This document shows, piece by piece, positions 42,772 through 50,647 of a stretch of 64,000 nt of DNA. Position 1 is the first letter of the stretch. The number at the start of each line of letters is the position of its first letter. The DNA is from Streptosporangium brasiliense (lineage in GTDB: Bacteria > Actinomycetota > Actinomycetes > Streptosporangiales > Streptosporangiaceae), in contig NZ_JAUSRB010000002.1 of the NCBI RefSeq assembly GCF_030811595.1, forward strand, positions 3,286,001 through 3,350,000, written 5' to 3'. The notes under the pieces were generated by a model that saw only the letters and a program-made list of their open reading frames with translations, made no database searches and was not told the origin of the DNA. Both the position numbers and the translations under genes were made by a program.

Positions 42772-43776
42772 ATGAGAGCGTTGCGGGTCTTGACCGTGGG
42801 CGTGGCGGGAGCCGTACTCTCCCTTGGCCTCGCCGCCTGTGGATCGACCACCACCACGGCGGACGCCGGCCAGACGGCTCCGGCCCCGGCGGCGAGCGAC
42901 GCGGCCGCCTTCCCCCGCACGGTCAAGCACGCCATGGGCGAGACCCAGATCGCGGCCCAGCCCAAGCGGGTGGTGGCCCTCGACCAGAGTTTCGTGGACG
43001 CGGTGCTGACCCTGGAGACCGACGTCGTCGGCTTCACCAGCTACCGGACGATCGACGAGAAGCTCCCTGACTATCTGGCCCCGGTGCTCGGCCACGCCAA
43101 GGAGGCCAAGTCGGTCGGCACCCTGGAGCAGCCGAGTCTGGAACAGATCATCGCGCTCAAGCCCGACTTGATCGTCTCGGCCAAGGTCCGGCACGAGGCA
43201 CTCTACGACAAGCTCTCGAAGATCGCACCGACGGTGTTCAGCGAGACCACGGGCGCCATCTGGAAGGAGAACCTCAAGCTCATGGGTCAGGCCCTGGGCA
43301 AGGAGGACCTCGCCGAGCAGACGATCAAGACCTACCAGGACCGGGCCGCCAAGATCGGCGAGTCGATCAAGGCCAAGGACGGCGAGCTGCCCACCGTCTC
43401 CGTCGTCCGCTTCGCCGGTGAGCCGACCGTCCGCCTCTACGTGGAGAACTCCTACTCCGGCCTGGTGCTGAAGGACGTCGGCTTCCCCCGTCCCGAGGGC
43501 CAGCCGACCGCCACCGACACGATCGCCGTGAACATCAGCCAGGAGAACATCTCCCAGCTCGACGCCGACCACATCTTCGTCGCGGCCTACTCCGACCCGG
43601 CGGTCGAGCCGGTCAAGAAGAAGTTCGAGGCCAACCCGCTCTGGGGCAAGCTCAAGGGCACCAAGCACGACGTGGCCGACGTCACCTGGATGAGCGCCGT
43701 CGGCATCCAGGGCGCCCACGCCATCCTCGACGACCTCGCGGGGTTCTTCGAGGTCGACCCGGCCAAGGCCGCCTGA
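42772..43776 (+). CDS. Iron-siderophore substrate-binding lipoprotein (FecB family)
   Basis: A 334-aa lipoprotein that captures ferric siderophore outside the membrane and hands it to the permeases encoded divergently. The signal peptide ends in lipobox GLAACG (C23). The periplasmic-binding fold shows FPRTVKHAMGETQIAAQPKRVVALDQSF and IIALKPDLIVSA, the usual FecB/FepB pattern. The ATG has GAAGGGAAG upstream. A strong terminator follows. The siderophore type is unknown; no synthesis genes are in the window. Confidence 0.95.
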   Translation: MRALRVLTVGVAGAVLSLGLAACGSTTTTADAGQTAPAPAASDAAAFPRTVKHAMGETQIAAQPKRVVALDQSFVDAVLTLETDVVGFTSYRTIDEKLPDYLAPVLGHAKEAKSVGTLEQPSLEQIIALKPDLIVSAKVRHEALYDKLSKIAPTVFSETTGAIWKENLKLMGQALGKEDLAEQTIKTYQDRAAKIGESIKAKDGELPTVSVVRFAGEPTVRLYVENSYSGLVLKDVGFPRPEGQPTATDTIAVNISQENISQLDADHIFVAAYSDPAVEPVKKKFEANPLWGKLKGTKHDVADVTWMSAVGIQGAHAILDDLAGFFEVDPAKAA

Positions 43777-43792
43777 CGCCTGTCCGGTCACC

Positions 43793-43829
43793 GGCCCGGC
43801 GCCCCCTCCCGTGGGGCGCCGGGCCTTTT
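43793..43829 (+). terminator. Intrinsic terminator after siderophore-binding gene
   Basis: GGCCCGGCGCCCC (43793-43805) and GGGGCGCCGGGCC (43813-43825) form a perfect 13-bp stem followed by TTTT, 17 bp after the stop codon. Confidence 0.92.
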
Positions 43830-43905
43830 CCGTCGCACCGTGAGCGGGGCGCCGACCCCCTTCCGCCGCACTGTGAGCGGGCGCCGATCCCCTTCCGCCG
43901 CACCA
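43828..43905. repeat. 33-bp tandem repeat, about 2.5 copies
   Basis: Units begin TTCCGTCGCACCGTGAGCGG at 43828, about 43861 and about 43893. The last is partial. It ends where an AT-richer stretch (43915-44010), the likely promoter region of the next genes, begins. Confidence 0.7.
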
Positions 43906-44038
43906 CGATCTGTCCCTATTTGTGAGCTGTTCACCGAAGATCACCATTTGTTTGCCGTACCGTTGTTGATCCTGATTTACTCGTCCCCGGCACATCGTCA
44001 CATCGTTCACATGCGTCGCATCGAGAGGCGGGGGCGGG

Positions 44039-44425
44039 ATGGTCGAAGTCGATTCGAAGGCGCTGGAGAAGGCCGCCAAGGAGTTCGTCGACGCGCTGCT
44101 CCCCATCGCGGAGAGCATCAAGACCCTCGCCGACGGGACCCATCTGAGTCCGCTGGCGTGGGGCCCCATCGGGGCGGTCACGGTGGCCAACAACTACAAC
44201 CCTGCCCAGGAATACCAGTCCAAGCAGGCCGACGGCTTCGTCAACTCCCTCAACGGCATCAAGGCCGGCCTGCTCAGCGTGGTGATCCACTACATGGAGG
44301 CCAACCTCGCCTCCGCGAAGCAGAGCGCCGAGACAGAGAAGATCATCGATCTTCAGGCGAGGCTGGAGACGAACAGGTCCTTCCTTGAGGAAGCGAAGAA
44401 GAAGAACCAGGGACTCACGGACTAG
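44039..44425 (+). CDS. EspC-like/WXG100-related small helical protein
   Basis: A 128-aa protein with two long helices separated by a loop with LAWGPIGA, resembling the W-x-G-type turn of EspC/WXG100 proteins exported by type VII (ESX) systems: helix 1 SKALEKAAKEFVDALLPIAE, helix 2 about residues 62-92. There is no signal peptide. It starts at ATG 44039 with GGGGGCGGG upstream. The next gene begins 12 bp later, so they form an operon. No EccC-type ATPase is in the window. The family call rests on shape and composition only. Confidence 0.7.
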   Translation: MVEVDSKALEKAAKEFVDALLPIAESIKTLADGTHLSPLAWGPIGAVTVANNYNPAQEYQSKQADGFVNSLNGIKAGLLSVVIHYMEANLASAKQSAETEKIIDLQARLETNRSFLEEAKKKNQGLTD

Positions 44426-44437
44426 GCGGGGTATCGC

Positions 44438-45337
44438 ATGCCAGGCGAAGAACTCGGGGTACTGGGCGGCGCGGAGCTCGCGACCATCGGCGGGATGCTG
44501 GCCCTGGGCCGGATCGCGCCGAACTGGGCGGCCACCATGAAGAAGATCGATCTGGCCGGGAAGCTGGCGGCGCCGGCCATCGGAGCGGCGGCCATCTGGG
44601 CGCTCGCCCAGCCCTGGGACGACGACGCGATCTCCAAGGCGTGGAACGACTGGCGTACGGTGAACCTCAAGGTCCTGCATCTCAGGACCAGGGAGTGGGA
44701 CCAGAAGCTCGCCAAGATCCAGGCGGCCTGGCCCGAGGGCGCCGACCGCCGCGCCTTCGACAAGTTCATGCAGGTCGTCTACCACGAGGTCCAGCAGTTC
44801 GAGACCGCCGCCGGGCAGATGGCCGGCGCGGTGCAGAGCGCCCAGTCCAACGTCAACCGCATCGTCAACACCTGCGGTCTCTTCATCGACTCCCTGCTGG
44901 CCATCATGATCTCCTCGGAGATCATGCAGCTGTTTGGGTATCGGGTGGAGGCCGCGGGCGACGTGCTGATCGCCCGGGCCAACTCCATGCCCGCCGGCGA
45001 CCCCGCCACCGCCGCCCTCAAGATGAGCGCGCTGATCAAGGGCGGCCAGGTCAAGGTGCGGGGGATGGGGATCCAGGCCAAGGCGACCGCCACGAAGCAG
45101 TCTTCCGCCCTGTTCCTCATGGGCGGAACGATCACCGCGGTCGTCGGCATCAGCGCGACCGTCCTGTTCAGCCTCGGCGACCTGATCGGACTGACGAGCG
45201 CCGACAACCAGTTCCCGCAGCCCCAGGTCAACCTCGACAGCGGCGGCCTGCCGGGCGACGCGAGCAAGACGGACTTCGACGACATCAAGCGCGGCAGCGT
45301 CCAGCGCTCCGGCGACGAGGGCTGGTCCTACGTCTGA
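44438..45337 (+). CDS. Membrane protein with WXG-like helical domain
   Basis: A 299-aa protein of unknown function. It starts with a hydrophobic Gly/Ala-rich segment (residues 5-60), then a helical region with AWPEGADRRAFDKFMQVVYHE ... AAGQMAGAVQSA, which recalls the WXG100 pattern (W, G/A, helix, then spaced alanines). Hydrophobic helices follow at about 148-168 (LFIDSLLAIMISSEIMQLFG) and 225-252 (SALFLMGGTITAVVGISATV), and a polar tail. It is co-transcribed with the EspC-like gene. A type VII substrate or a membrane-acting effector is possible, but not shown. Confidence 0.72.
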   Translation: MPGEELGVLGGAELATIGGMLALGRIAPNWAATMKKIDLAGKLAAPAIGAAAIWALAQPWDDDAISKAWNDWRTVNLKVLHLRTREWDQKLAKIQAAWPEGADRRAFDKFMQVVYHEVQQFETAAGQMAGAVQSAQSNVNRIVNTCGLFIDSLLAIMISSEIMQLFGYRVEAAGDVLIARANSMPAGDPATAALKMSALIKGGQVKVRGMGIQAKATATKQSSALFLMGGTITAVVGISATVLFSLGDLIGLTSADNQFPQPQVNLDSGGLPGDASKTDFDDIKRGSVQRSGDEGWSYV

Positions 45338-45352
45338 CCCGCCCGGGTCCGT

Positions 45353-45448
45353 CCGGCGCCCCGCCGATCCTGGGCGGGGCGCCGGGATCGGCCCCGGCGG
45401 ACCGCACGGCCTGCCGTACGGTCCGCCGGATCACCGGCCTTGGTGATC
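45353..45448. terminator. Cluster of three hairpins between convergent genes
   Basis: Three stems lie in 110 bp: 45353-45365/45373-45385 (13 bp), 45396-45404/45419-45427 (9 bp) and 45429-45435/45442-45448 (7 bp, reaching the YbaB stop). The first is the strongest terminator candidate for the membrane protein gene. Confidence 0.7.
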
Positions 45449-45902
45449 ACCGGCCCTCGTACTCGGAGCGGATCTTCTGGAGCTCGCGCAGCGCCTCGGC
45501 GATCTGCGGATCGGAGTCGATGCGGGGGGTCAGCCCCATGCGCGGCAACCGGTCCTGCACCGAGTGGTTGAAGCCCTCCAACTGGTTGGTCAGCGGCGCC
45601 ATCACCTCGCTCAGGCGCTCGGTCGCCCGGGTCTGCGCCTTCGTGGCGGCCTCCATGATCGCGTCCGCCAGCGCCTCGGAGCCCAGGCGCATGGCCCGCG
45701 GGTCGATCTTCACGCCGATCAGCGAGCCCTCGGGACCGACCTCGACCCGGACCAGACCATCGGCGGCCTCTCCCTGCCCGTTCGCCTCGGAGAGTTCGTC
45801 GATCATCTTCTCGTACTGCTTGGAGAGCTTGCCGAAGCCCTCCAGCAGCCGGTCGACCTCAGGGTCGCCGCTCCGCCCGAAGTCACCGTAGGGCGTCGTC
45901 AT
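45447..45902 (-). CDS. YbaB/EbfC family nucleoid-associated-type protein
   Basis: A 151-aa protein whose core (about residues 15-110) follows the YbaB/EbfC pattern: a helix, then VRVEVGPEGSLIGVKIDPRAMRLGSEALADAIMEA. It is longer than true YbaB (about 100 aa). In actinobacteria such long relatives are often next to EspC/WXG100-like genes, as here (convergent with the EspC-like operon). It could bind DNA or act as a partner of the neighbouring products. The ATG at 45902 is preceded by GAGGAGGGG. Confidence 0.85.
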   Translation of the reverse strand: MTTPYGDFGRSGDPEVDRLLEGFGKLSKQYEKMIDELSEANGQGEAADGLVRVEVGPEGSLIGVKIDPRAMRLGSEALADAIMEAATKAQTRATERLSEVMAPLTNQLEGFNHSVQDRLPRMGLTPRIDSDPQIAEALRELQKIRSEYEGR

Positions 45903-46004
45903 ATGCCCCTCCTCGCGAGTTCTTCAAGATCGATGCAAGTGGTGCTCACATTAGCGCCCAAACCTTAGCGCCAAAAGGAAATTCTGGTCGGGTGGGAGCG
46001 GAGG

Positions 46005-47081
46005 TCAGGGCTCGGTGAGGAAGGACCTCAGCCCCACCAGGTGGGGGTCGATGTCCAGGCCGTGCCCGGCGAGCCAGGCGTCGTTGTCGTAGGTGTCCCG
46101 GTAGCGCTCGCCGCCGTCGCAGATCAGGGTGACGACGCTGCCCCGCTCGCCCGCCTCGCGCATCTCCCGCAGGAGCTGTACGGCCGCCGCCACGTTGGTC
46201 CCGGTGGAGCCGCCGACGTCGCGGCCGGTGACCTCGCGGACCCAGCGCATGGCCGCGATGGAGAGGGCGTCGGGGACCTGGAGCATGCGGTCGATCACGG
46301 TGGGCATGAAGGACGGCTCCACCCGGGGGCGGCCGATGCCCTCGATGCGGGAGCCGGGAGCGGTGGCCGTGGCGTCGCCGGAGCACCAGGAGGAGTAGAA
46401 CGCCGAACCCTCGGGGTCGACCACGGCCAGCCGGGTGGCGTAGCGCCGGTAGCGGATGTAACGGCCGATGGTGGAGGAGGTGCCGCCGGTGCCGGCGCCG
46501 ACCACGATCCAGGTGGGCTCGGGGTGGGGCTCCATCTCCATCTGGTTGAAGATGCTCTCGGCGATGTTGTTGTTGCCGCGCCAGTCGGTGGCCCGCTCGG
46601 CATAGGTGAACTGGTCCATGAAGTGGCCGCCGGTCTCGACGGCCAGCCGGTGGGACTCCTCGTAGATCGTTCCAGGGTCGTCCACCAGGTGACATTTGCC
46701 ACCGTAGAACTCGATCAGCGCGATCTTCTCGCGCGAGGTCGAGGCGGGCATCACCGCGATGAACGGCAGGCCGATGAGCCGGGCGAAGTACGCCTCGCTC
46801 ACCGCGGTCGAGCCGCTGGAGGCCTCGACGACCGTGGTCCTGGGACCGATCCAGCCGTTGGCCAGGCCGTACAGGAAGAGAGAGCGCGCGAGCCGGTGTT
46901 TGAGCGAACCGGTCGGGTGGACCGACTCGTCTTTCAGGTAGAGGTTTACCCCCCACCGCGAGGGAAGCGGAAAGACGTGGAGATGGGTGTCGCAGCTTCT
47001 ATGGGCGTCGGCCTCGACTCGGCGGATGGCCTCGGCCACCCAGGTCCGGGTCTCGGGGTCGTGTCGATCCACGTATTTCAT
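46005..47081 (-). CDS. PLP-dependent cysteine desulfhydrase (Cds1-like)
   Basis: A 358-aa fold-type II PLP enzyme related to cysteine synthase and to mycobacterial Cds1 (Rv3684), which breaks cysteine to H2S, pyruvate and ammonia. The PLP lysine is K61 in HPTGSLKHR. EASSGSTAVSEAY is the substrate loop and GAGTGGTSSTIGRY the phosphate-binding glycine loop. The N-terminal 45 residues are longer than in cysteine synthase. It is divergent from the SigR-like gene, so a link with thiol stress is attractive but unproven. Confidence 0.9.
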   Translation of the reverse strand: MKYVDRHDPETRTWVAEAIRRVEADAHRSCDTHLHVFPLPSRWGVNLYLKDESVHPTGSLKHRLARSLFLYGLANGWIGPRTTVVEASSGSTAVSEAYFARLIGLPFIAVMPASTSREKIALIEFYGGKCHLVDDPGTIYEESHRLAVETGGHFMDQFTYAERATDWRGNNNIAESIFNQMEMEPHPEPTWIVVGAGTGGTSSTIGRYIRYRRYATRLAVVDPEGSAFYSSWCSGDATATAPGSRIEGIGRPRVEPSFMPTVIDRMLQVPDALSIAAMRWVREVTGRDVGGSTGTNVAAAVQLLREMREAGERGSVVTLICDGGERYRDTYDNDAWLAGHGLDIDPHLVGLRSFLTEP

Positions 47082-47109
47082 AGGGCTAAAGGTATCGCTA
47101 GCTGCGGTT

Positions 47110-47127
47110 ATGTGATGATAGACACAT
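47110..47127. promoter_or_regulatory. Palindromic element upstream of Cds1-like gene
   Basis: ATGTG, 8 nt, CACAT lies 29 bp from the Cds1 start in the divergent region with the sigma gene. It is a short inverted repeat that could bind a dimeric regulator. Confidence 0.3.
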
Positions 47128-47350
47128 GTTCAGTCAAATTGAAGGAAGGATGTTACGATAATGAGACTTGTCCGGCTGTAGGGCGTGTCGCACCCGCCAC
47201 TGGCACAGCCACTGATGAACCCCCTGAGCAGGCACGATCACTCTTAACGGCACCTTTACCACGTGCGTGCGAGCATGCCGTAAGCCGTGGGGGAAGGTGT
47301 CTCGCGCCTGCACCGGACGGTGAGTGGGGGAATAGCAAGAGGGGGATGAC

Positions 47351-47947
47351 GTGATCACGATGACCGAAGAGCAGCGCCAGGACTGGTTCGAGCGCGACGT
47401 TGTACCGGTCACCAACCAGCTCTACGCGTCCGCGATGCGTTTGACCCGTAACTCCGCCGACGCCGAGGACCTGGTGCAGGAGACGGTGACCAAGGCGTTC
47501 ACCTCCTACCACCAGTTCCGCGAGGGCACCAACCTCAAGGCGTGGCTGCACCGGATCCTCACCAACAACTTCATCAACGACTACCGCAAGAAGCAGCGCT
47601 CGCCCAAGCTCTCGGCCACCGAGGAGATCGAGGACTGGCAGCTCGCCGCCGCCGAGTCCCACATGTCCTCCGGGCTCAAGTCCGCCGAGACCGAGGCGCT
47701 GGAGCAGCTGCCCGACAGCGCGGTGATGAACGCCCTGCGCGCCCTGCCCGAGGACTTCCGGGTGGCCGTCTACCTGGCCGACGTGGAGGGCTTCGCCTAC
47801 AAGGAGATCGCCGAGCGGATGGGCACCCCCATCGGCACGGTCATGTCGCGTCTGCACCGCGGCCGTCGCCAGCTCCGTACGATGCTCGAGGACTACGCCA
47901 TCGAGGAGGGCGAGTTCCGGCTGCCCGCGCAGCGGCAGGCCGCGTAG
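47351..47947 (+). CDS. SigR-like ECF sigma factor
   Basis: A 198-aa RNA polymerase sigma factor very close to actinobacterial SigR/SigH, the thiol-oxidative-stress sigma. Region 2 has RNSADAEDLVQETVTKAFTS and FREGTNLKAWL; region 4 has VAVYLADVEGFAYKEIAERM then GTPIGTVMSRLHRGRRQL. It starts at GTG 47351 with GAGGGGG upstream. The usual rsrA gene (anti-sigma with HxxxCxxC) does not follow: the next gene, 202 bp on, lacks that motif. It may be a paralogue controlled differently. Confidence 0.93.
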   Translation: MITMTEEQRQDWFERDVVPVTNQLYASAMRLTRNSADAEDLVQETVTKAFTSYHQFREGTNLKAWLHRILTNNFINDYRKKQRSPKLSATEEIEDWQLAAAESHMSSGLKSAETEALEQLPDSAVMNALRALPEDFRVAVYLADVEGFAYKEIAERMGTPIGTVMSRLHRGRRQLRTMLEDYAIEEGEFRLPAQRQAA

Positions 47948-48149
47948 GCCCCGCGGGGCGTCCCTCGGTGGTCACCACCGGGGGCCGGGGGTTCCAGACC
48001 AATAGCGGCGAACCACTGTCCGGCGACAGGACGGAACCGCATCATTACAGTATGTCGCTTTCGGTCTCCCGTCCCGCCCTGCCCGCCCCGCCGGACGACG
48101 GCCCCGCCCCCGACCGACCGCTCCCGCCGCCCGGTCCGGGAGGTGGCGG

Positions 48150-48455
48150 GTGAACGGGCCGCGCGAGGAGATAGCCCGGCTCCGCGCCGAGCTGGGGGAC
48201 CTCGGTGTCACCGGCGTCCACGAGGTCGGGGACGACGGGATCCTGTCGGTCTGGATAGGGCTGGTCATCCGCTTCCGTGATGGTTTCTACCGCTGGCAGG
48301 AGGGGCCGGTGAAACGCCGTCACCTGGGCACCGATCCCGGCGGATGCGCCATCCGGGTGGCGCGTCGATACGCCGAACTACAGGCCGATGTCCCATCCTG
48401 GTGGGAGGACCTGGCCAGGATCCTGCGGGGGGACGCGGCCGAGGATTACCCGTAG
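48150..48455 (+). CDS. Small protein of unknown function
   Basis: A 101-aa protein, starting at GTG 48150 with GGGAGG upstream: REEIARLRAELGDLGVTGVHEV, then WIGLVIRFRDGFYRWQEGP, and a helical end PSWWEDLARILRG. It has one cysteine only and no zinc anti-sigma motif. It is conserved-looking in composition, but I do not recognise a family. The next gene starts 26 bp after its stop. Confidence 0.72.
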   Translation: MNGPREEIARLRAELGDLGVTGVHEVGDDGILSVWIGLVIRFRDGFYRWQEGPVKRRHLGTDPGGCAIRVARRYAELQADVPSWWEDLARILRGDAAEDYP

Positions 48456-48481
48456 CCCCGTATGGCCTCCTTGGGGGAAGC

Positions 48482-49327
48482 GTGCGGCTGTGGATCGTCC
48501 TGATCGCCCTGATGGCAGGGGTCGGGGGATGCGCCACGCCGGTCGCCGTGGTGAGGCCCGGGAGCGTGCCGGTGGCCGCCGCCGCCCCCGCCACCCCGCC
48601 CCCGCCGGTCGACCCCGGCGCCCTGGCCGCCAAACTGGCCGCGATCCAGCCGCAGTGGCCCAGGAGCAGGTATCCCGTCCCGCCCGGGAAGCGCCACATC
48701 GACTGCGGACGGATCAAGTGTGTGGCGCTGACCTATGACGACGGGCCGGGCGAACACACCGGGCAACTGCTCGACATCCTCGCCGGCCGCGGCGTCCGGG
48801 CGACCTTCTTCGTGATCGGCCGGATGGTGGCGGAGGGGGACGGCCCGCACAACCTCCGCCGGATGGTGACGGAGGGGCACGAGATAGGCAACCACACCTG
48901 GAGCCACGCGCAGCTCACCGCACTGTCGGAGGCCGGGATCAGGGGCGAGCTGAGCCGTACCCAGGGGGTCGTCCACCACGTGACCGGGCGCTGGATGACC
49001 CTCATGCGGCCGCCGTACGGGGCCACCGGAAAGCGCGTCGCCGCCGTGGCCCGGGACAGGGGACTCGCCCAGATCCTGTGGGACGTCGACACCAAGGACT
49101 GGCGCGACCGCGACAGCCTGATCGTCACGCGGAGGGCGAGCACCGCCCCGCCGGGCTCCGTCGTGCTCATGCACGACATCCACCCCACCACGATCGAAGC
49201 CGCCCCCCATGTGCTGGACCAGCTCGCCGCCCGGGGCTACACGTTCGTGACGGTCTCCGAGCTGTACGGCGGGAAACTCGCCCCCGGCGAGGAGTACGGC
49301 GAGGACAGGGAGCCCGTCAGGCGATGA
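48482..49327 (+). CDS. Polysaccharide deacetylase lipoprotein (NodB domain)
   Basis: A 281-aa exported deacetylase, probably acting on peptidoglycan or another cell-wall glycan. The signal peptide ends in GVGGC (lipobox, C17). A Pro/Ala linker leads to the NodB domain (about 80-270): motif 1 TYDDGPG, motif 2 HTWSH (metal His pair), motif 3 RPPYGA, motif 4 WDVDTKDW and motif 5 LMHDIHPTT. All catalytic motifs are intact. GTG 48482 with GGGGGAAG upstream is the start that yields the signal peptide; the open frame reaches back to 48344. Confidence 0.95.
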   Translation: MRLWIVLIALMAGVGGCATPVAVVRPGSVPVAAAAPATPPPPVDPGALAAKLAAIQPQWPRSRYPVPPGKRHIDCGRIKCVALTYDDGPGEHTGQLLDILAGRGVRATFFVIGRMVAEGDGPHNLRRMVTEGHEIGNHTWSHAQLTALSEAGIRGELSRTQGVVHHVTGRWMTLMRPPYGATGKRVAAVARDRGLAQILWDVDTKDWRDRDSLIVTRRASTAPPGSVVLMHDIHPTTIEAAPHVLDQLAARGYTFVTVSELYGGKLAPGEEYGEDREPVRR

Positions 49328-49364
49328 CGGGCCGATGTCGGTCGCGGATGGAAGTATGGGCACC

Positions 49365-50000
49365 ATGAGTTTCAGCGGCTTCCCCGACGAGGCCTTCCTG
49401 TTCTACGAGGGTCTGGAGGCCGACAACTCCAAGACCTACTGGACGCGTCACAAGCAGCTCTACACAGACATGGTCAGGGCGCCCATGACCGCGCTGGGCG
49501 AGGAGCTGGCCGCCGAGTTCGGCCCGGTGCACCTGTTCCGTCCGCACCGCGACGTCCGCTTCGCCAAGGACAAGTCGCCCTACAAGACCCACCAGGGCGC
49601 CTATGCCGCCACCGCCGACGCCATCGGCTACTACGTCCAGATCGACGCCGCCGGGCTGCACGCCGGCGCGGGCCTCTACTCGGCGCAGGGCGGCCAGCTC
49701 GCCCGCTACCGTCAGGCGGTCGACGAGGAGCTCAGCGGCGTCCCGCTGGCGAAGATCGTGGACGAGCTCCGTGCGGCGGGCTACGAGATCGAGGGCGACC
49801 GGCTGAAGACCCGCCCTCGCGGTACCCCGGAGGGCCACCCCCGCCTCGACCTGCTCCGCCACAGATCCCTGCACGCCGGCCGCCGCTTCCCTCCCGAGCC
49901 GTGGGTCCACACCCCCGAGGTCCTCGACCGCGTCCGCGTGGTCTGGCGCGACCTCACCCCGCTCGTCGAGTGGCTCACCGCCCACCTCCCGGCGGACTAG
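49365..50000 (+). CDS. DUF2461 family protein
   Basis: A 211-aa cytosolic protein of DUF2461 (TIGR02453). The family pattern is GFPDEAFLFYEGLEADNSKTYW, FRPHRDVRFAKDKSPYKTH and the C-terminal DLLRHRSLHAGRRFPPEPWVH. The function is unknown. The start may be 49365, 49356 or 49335; 49365 gives the common MSFSGFP start. It is widespread in actinobacteria. Confidence 0.92.
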   Translation: MSFSGFPDEAFLFYEGLEADNSKTYWTRHKQLYTDMVRAPMTALGEELAAEFGPVHLFRPHRDVRFAKDKSPYKTHQGAYAATADAIGYYVQIDAAGLHAGAGLYSAQGGQLARYRQAVDEELSGVPLAKIVDELRAAGYEIEGDRLKTRPRGTPEGHPRLDLLRHRSLHAGRRFPPEPWVHTPEVLDRVRVVWRDLTPLVEWLTAHLPAD

Positions 50001-50016
50001 CCTCCGCCCTCCACGG

Positions 50017-50082
50017 CCGGAGCCCGCGGGGCCGTGAGCCGGAGCCCGTGGGATCGTGAGGCGGAGCCCGTGGGGCCGTGAA
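50017..50082. repeat. Three copies of a 22-bp tandem repeat
   Basis: Units at 50017-50038, 50039-50060 and 50061-50082 share CGGAGCCCG(T/C)GGG and GTGA. They fill the gap between DUF2461 and the ECF sigma gene. Confidence 0.85.
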
Positions 50083-50125
50083 CCTGACGGGCCTGCTCCC
50101 CGACTGTGCCGGGTGAGGAGGCAAG

Positions 50126-50647
50126 GTGAGCGACGAACTACTGGTGGTCCGCTGTCAGCTCGGCGAGCGTGAGGCGTTCGCCGAGCTGGTCCGGGCCTGG
50201 CACGGCCCCGTGTGGACCTACGTCCGCCGCATGCTGGGCCCGGTGGAGGCCGACGACGTGAGCCAGGAGGTCTGGCTTGCCGTGGTCCGCGGGCTGCCCC
50301 GGCTCAAGGAGCCCGGCAGGTTCGCGCCGTGGCTGTTCACGATCGCCCGGCGCGCGGTGGCCAACAGGCTCCGCGAGGAGTACGCCAGGCCGGAGGTCGC
50401 GGCCGGGGACGGACCGGTGTCACCGGACGCGACCGTCGCGCTCGTGGACCGCGCCGAGCTGGTCGAGGGGCTGTCCGGGCTGCCGGCCCGCGAGCGGGAG
50501 ATCCTCGTGCTGTTCTACCTGGAGGATCTCTCCGTGGAAGACTGCGCCGAGATCTGCGCCGTCCCCGTCGGCACCGTCAAGTCACGCCTCTCCCGTGCGC
50601 GGCGCATGCTGCGCGACCATCTGACGGAGAAGGGATACCGGCGATGA
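50126..50647 (+). CDS. ECF sigma factor
   Basis: A 173-aa RNA polymerase sigma-70 factor of the ECF group. Region 2 (about 10-75) has VEADDVSQEVWLAVVRGL. Region 4 (about 115-165) has LPAREREILVLFYLEDLSVEDCAEICAVPVGTVKSRLSRAR. It starts at GTG 50126 with GAGGAGGCAAG upstream. Its stop overlaps the next gene by 4 bp (ATGA), pointing to a coupled membrane partner that may act as anti-sigma. Its targets are unknown. Confidence 0.93.
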   Translation: MSDELLVVRCQLGEREAFAELVRAWHGPVWTYVRRMLGPVEADDVSQEVWLAVVRGLPRLKEPGRFAPWLFTIARRAVANRLREEYARPEVAAGDGPVSPDATVALVDRAELVEGLSGLPAREREILVLFYLEDLSVEDCAEICAVPVGTVKSRLSRARRMLRDHLTEKGYRR

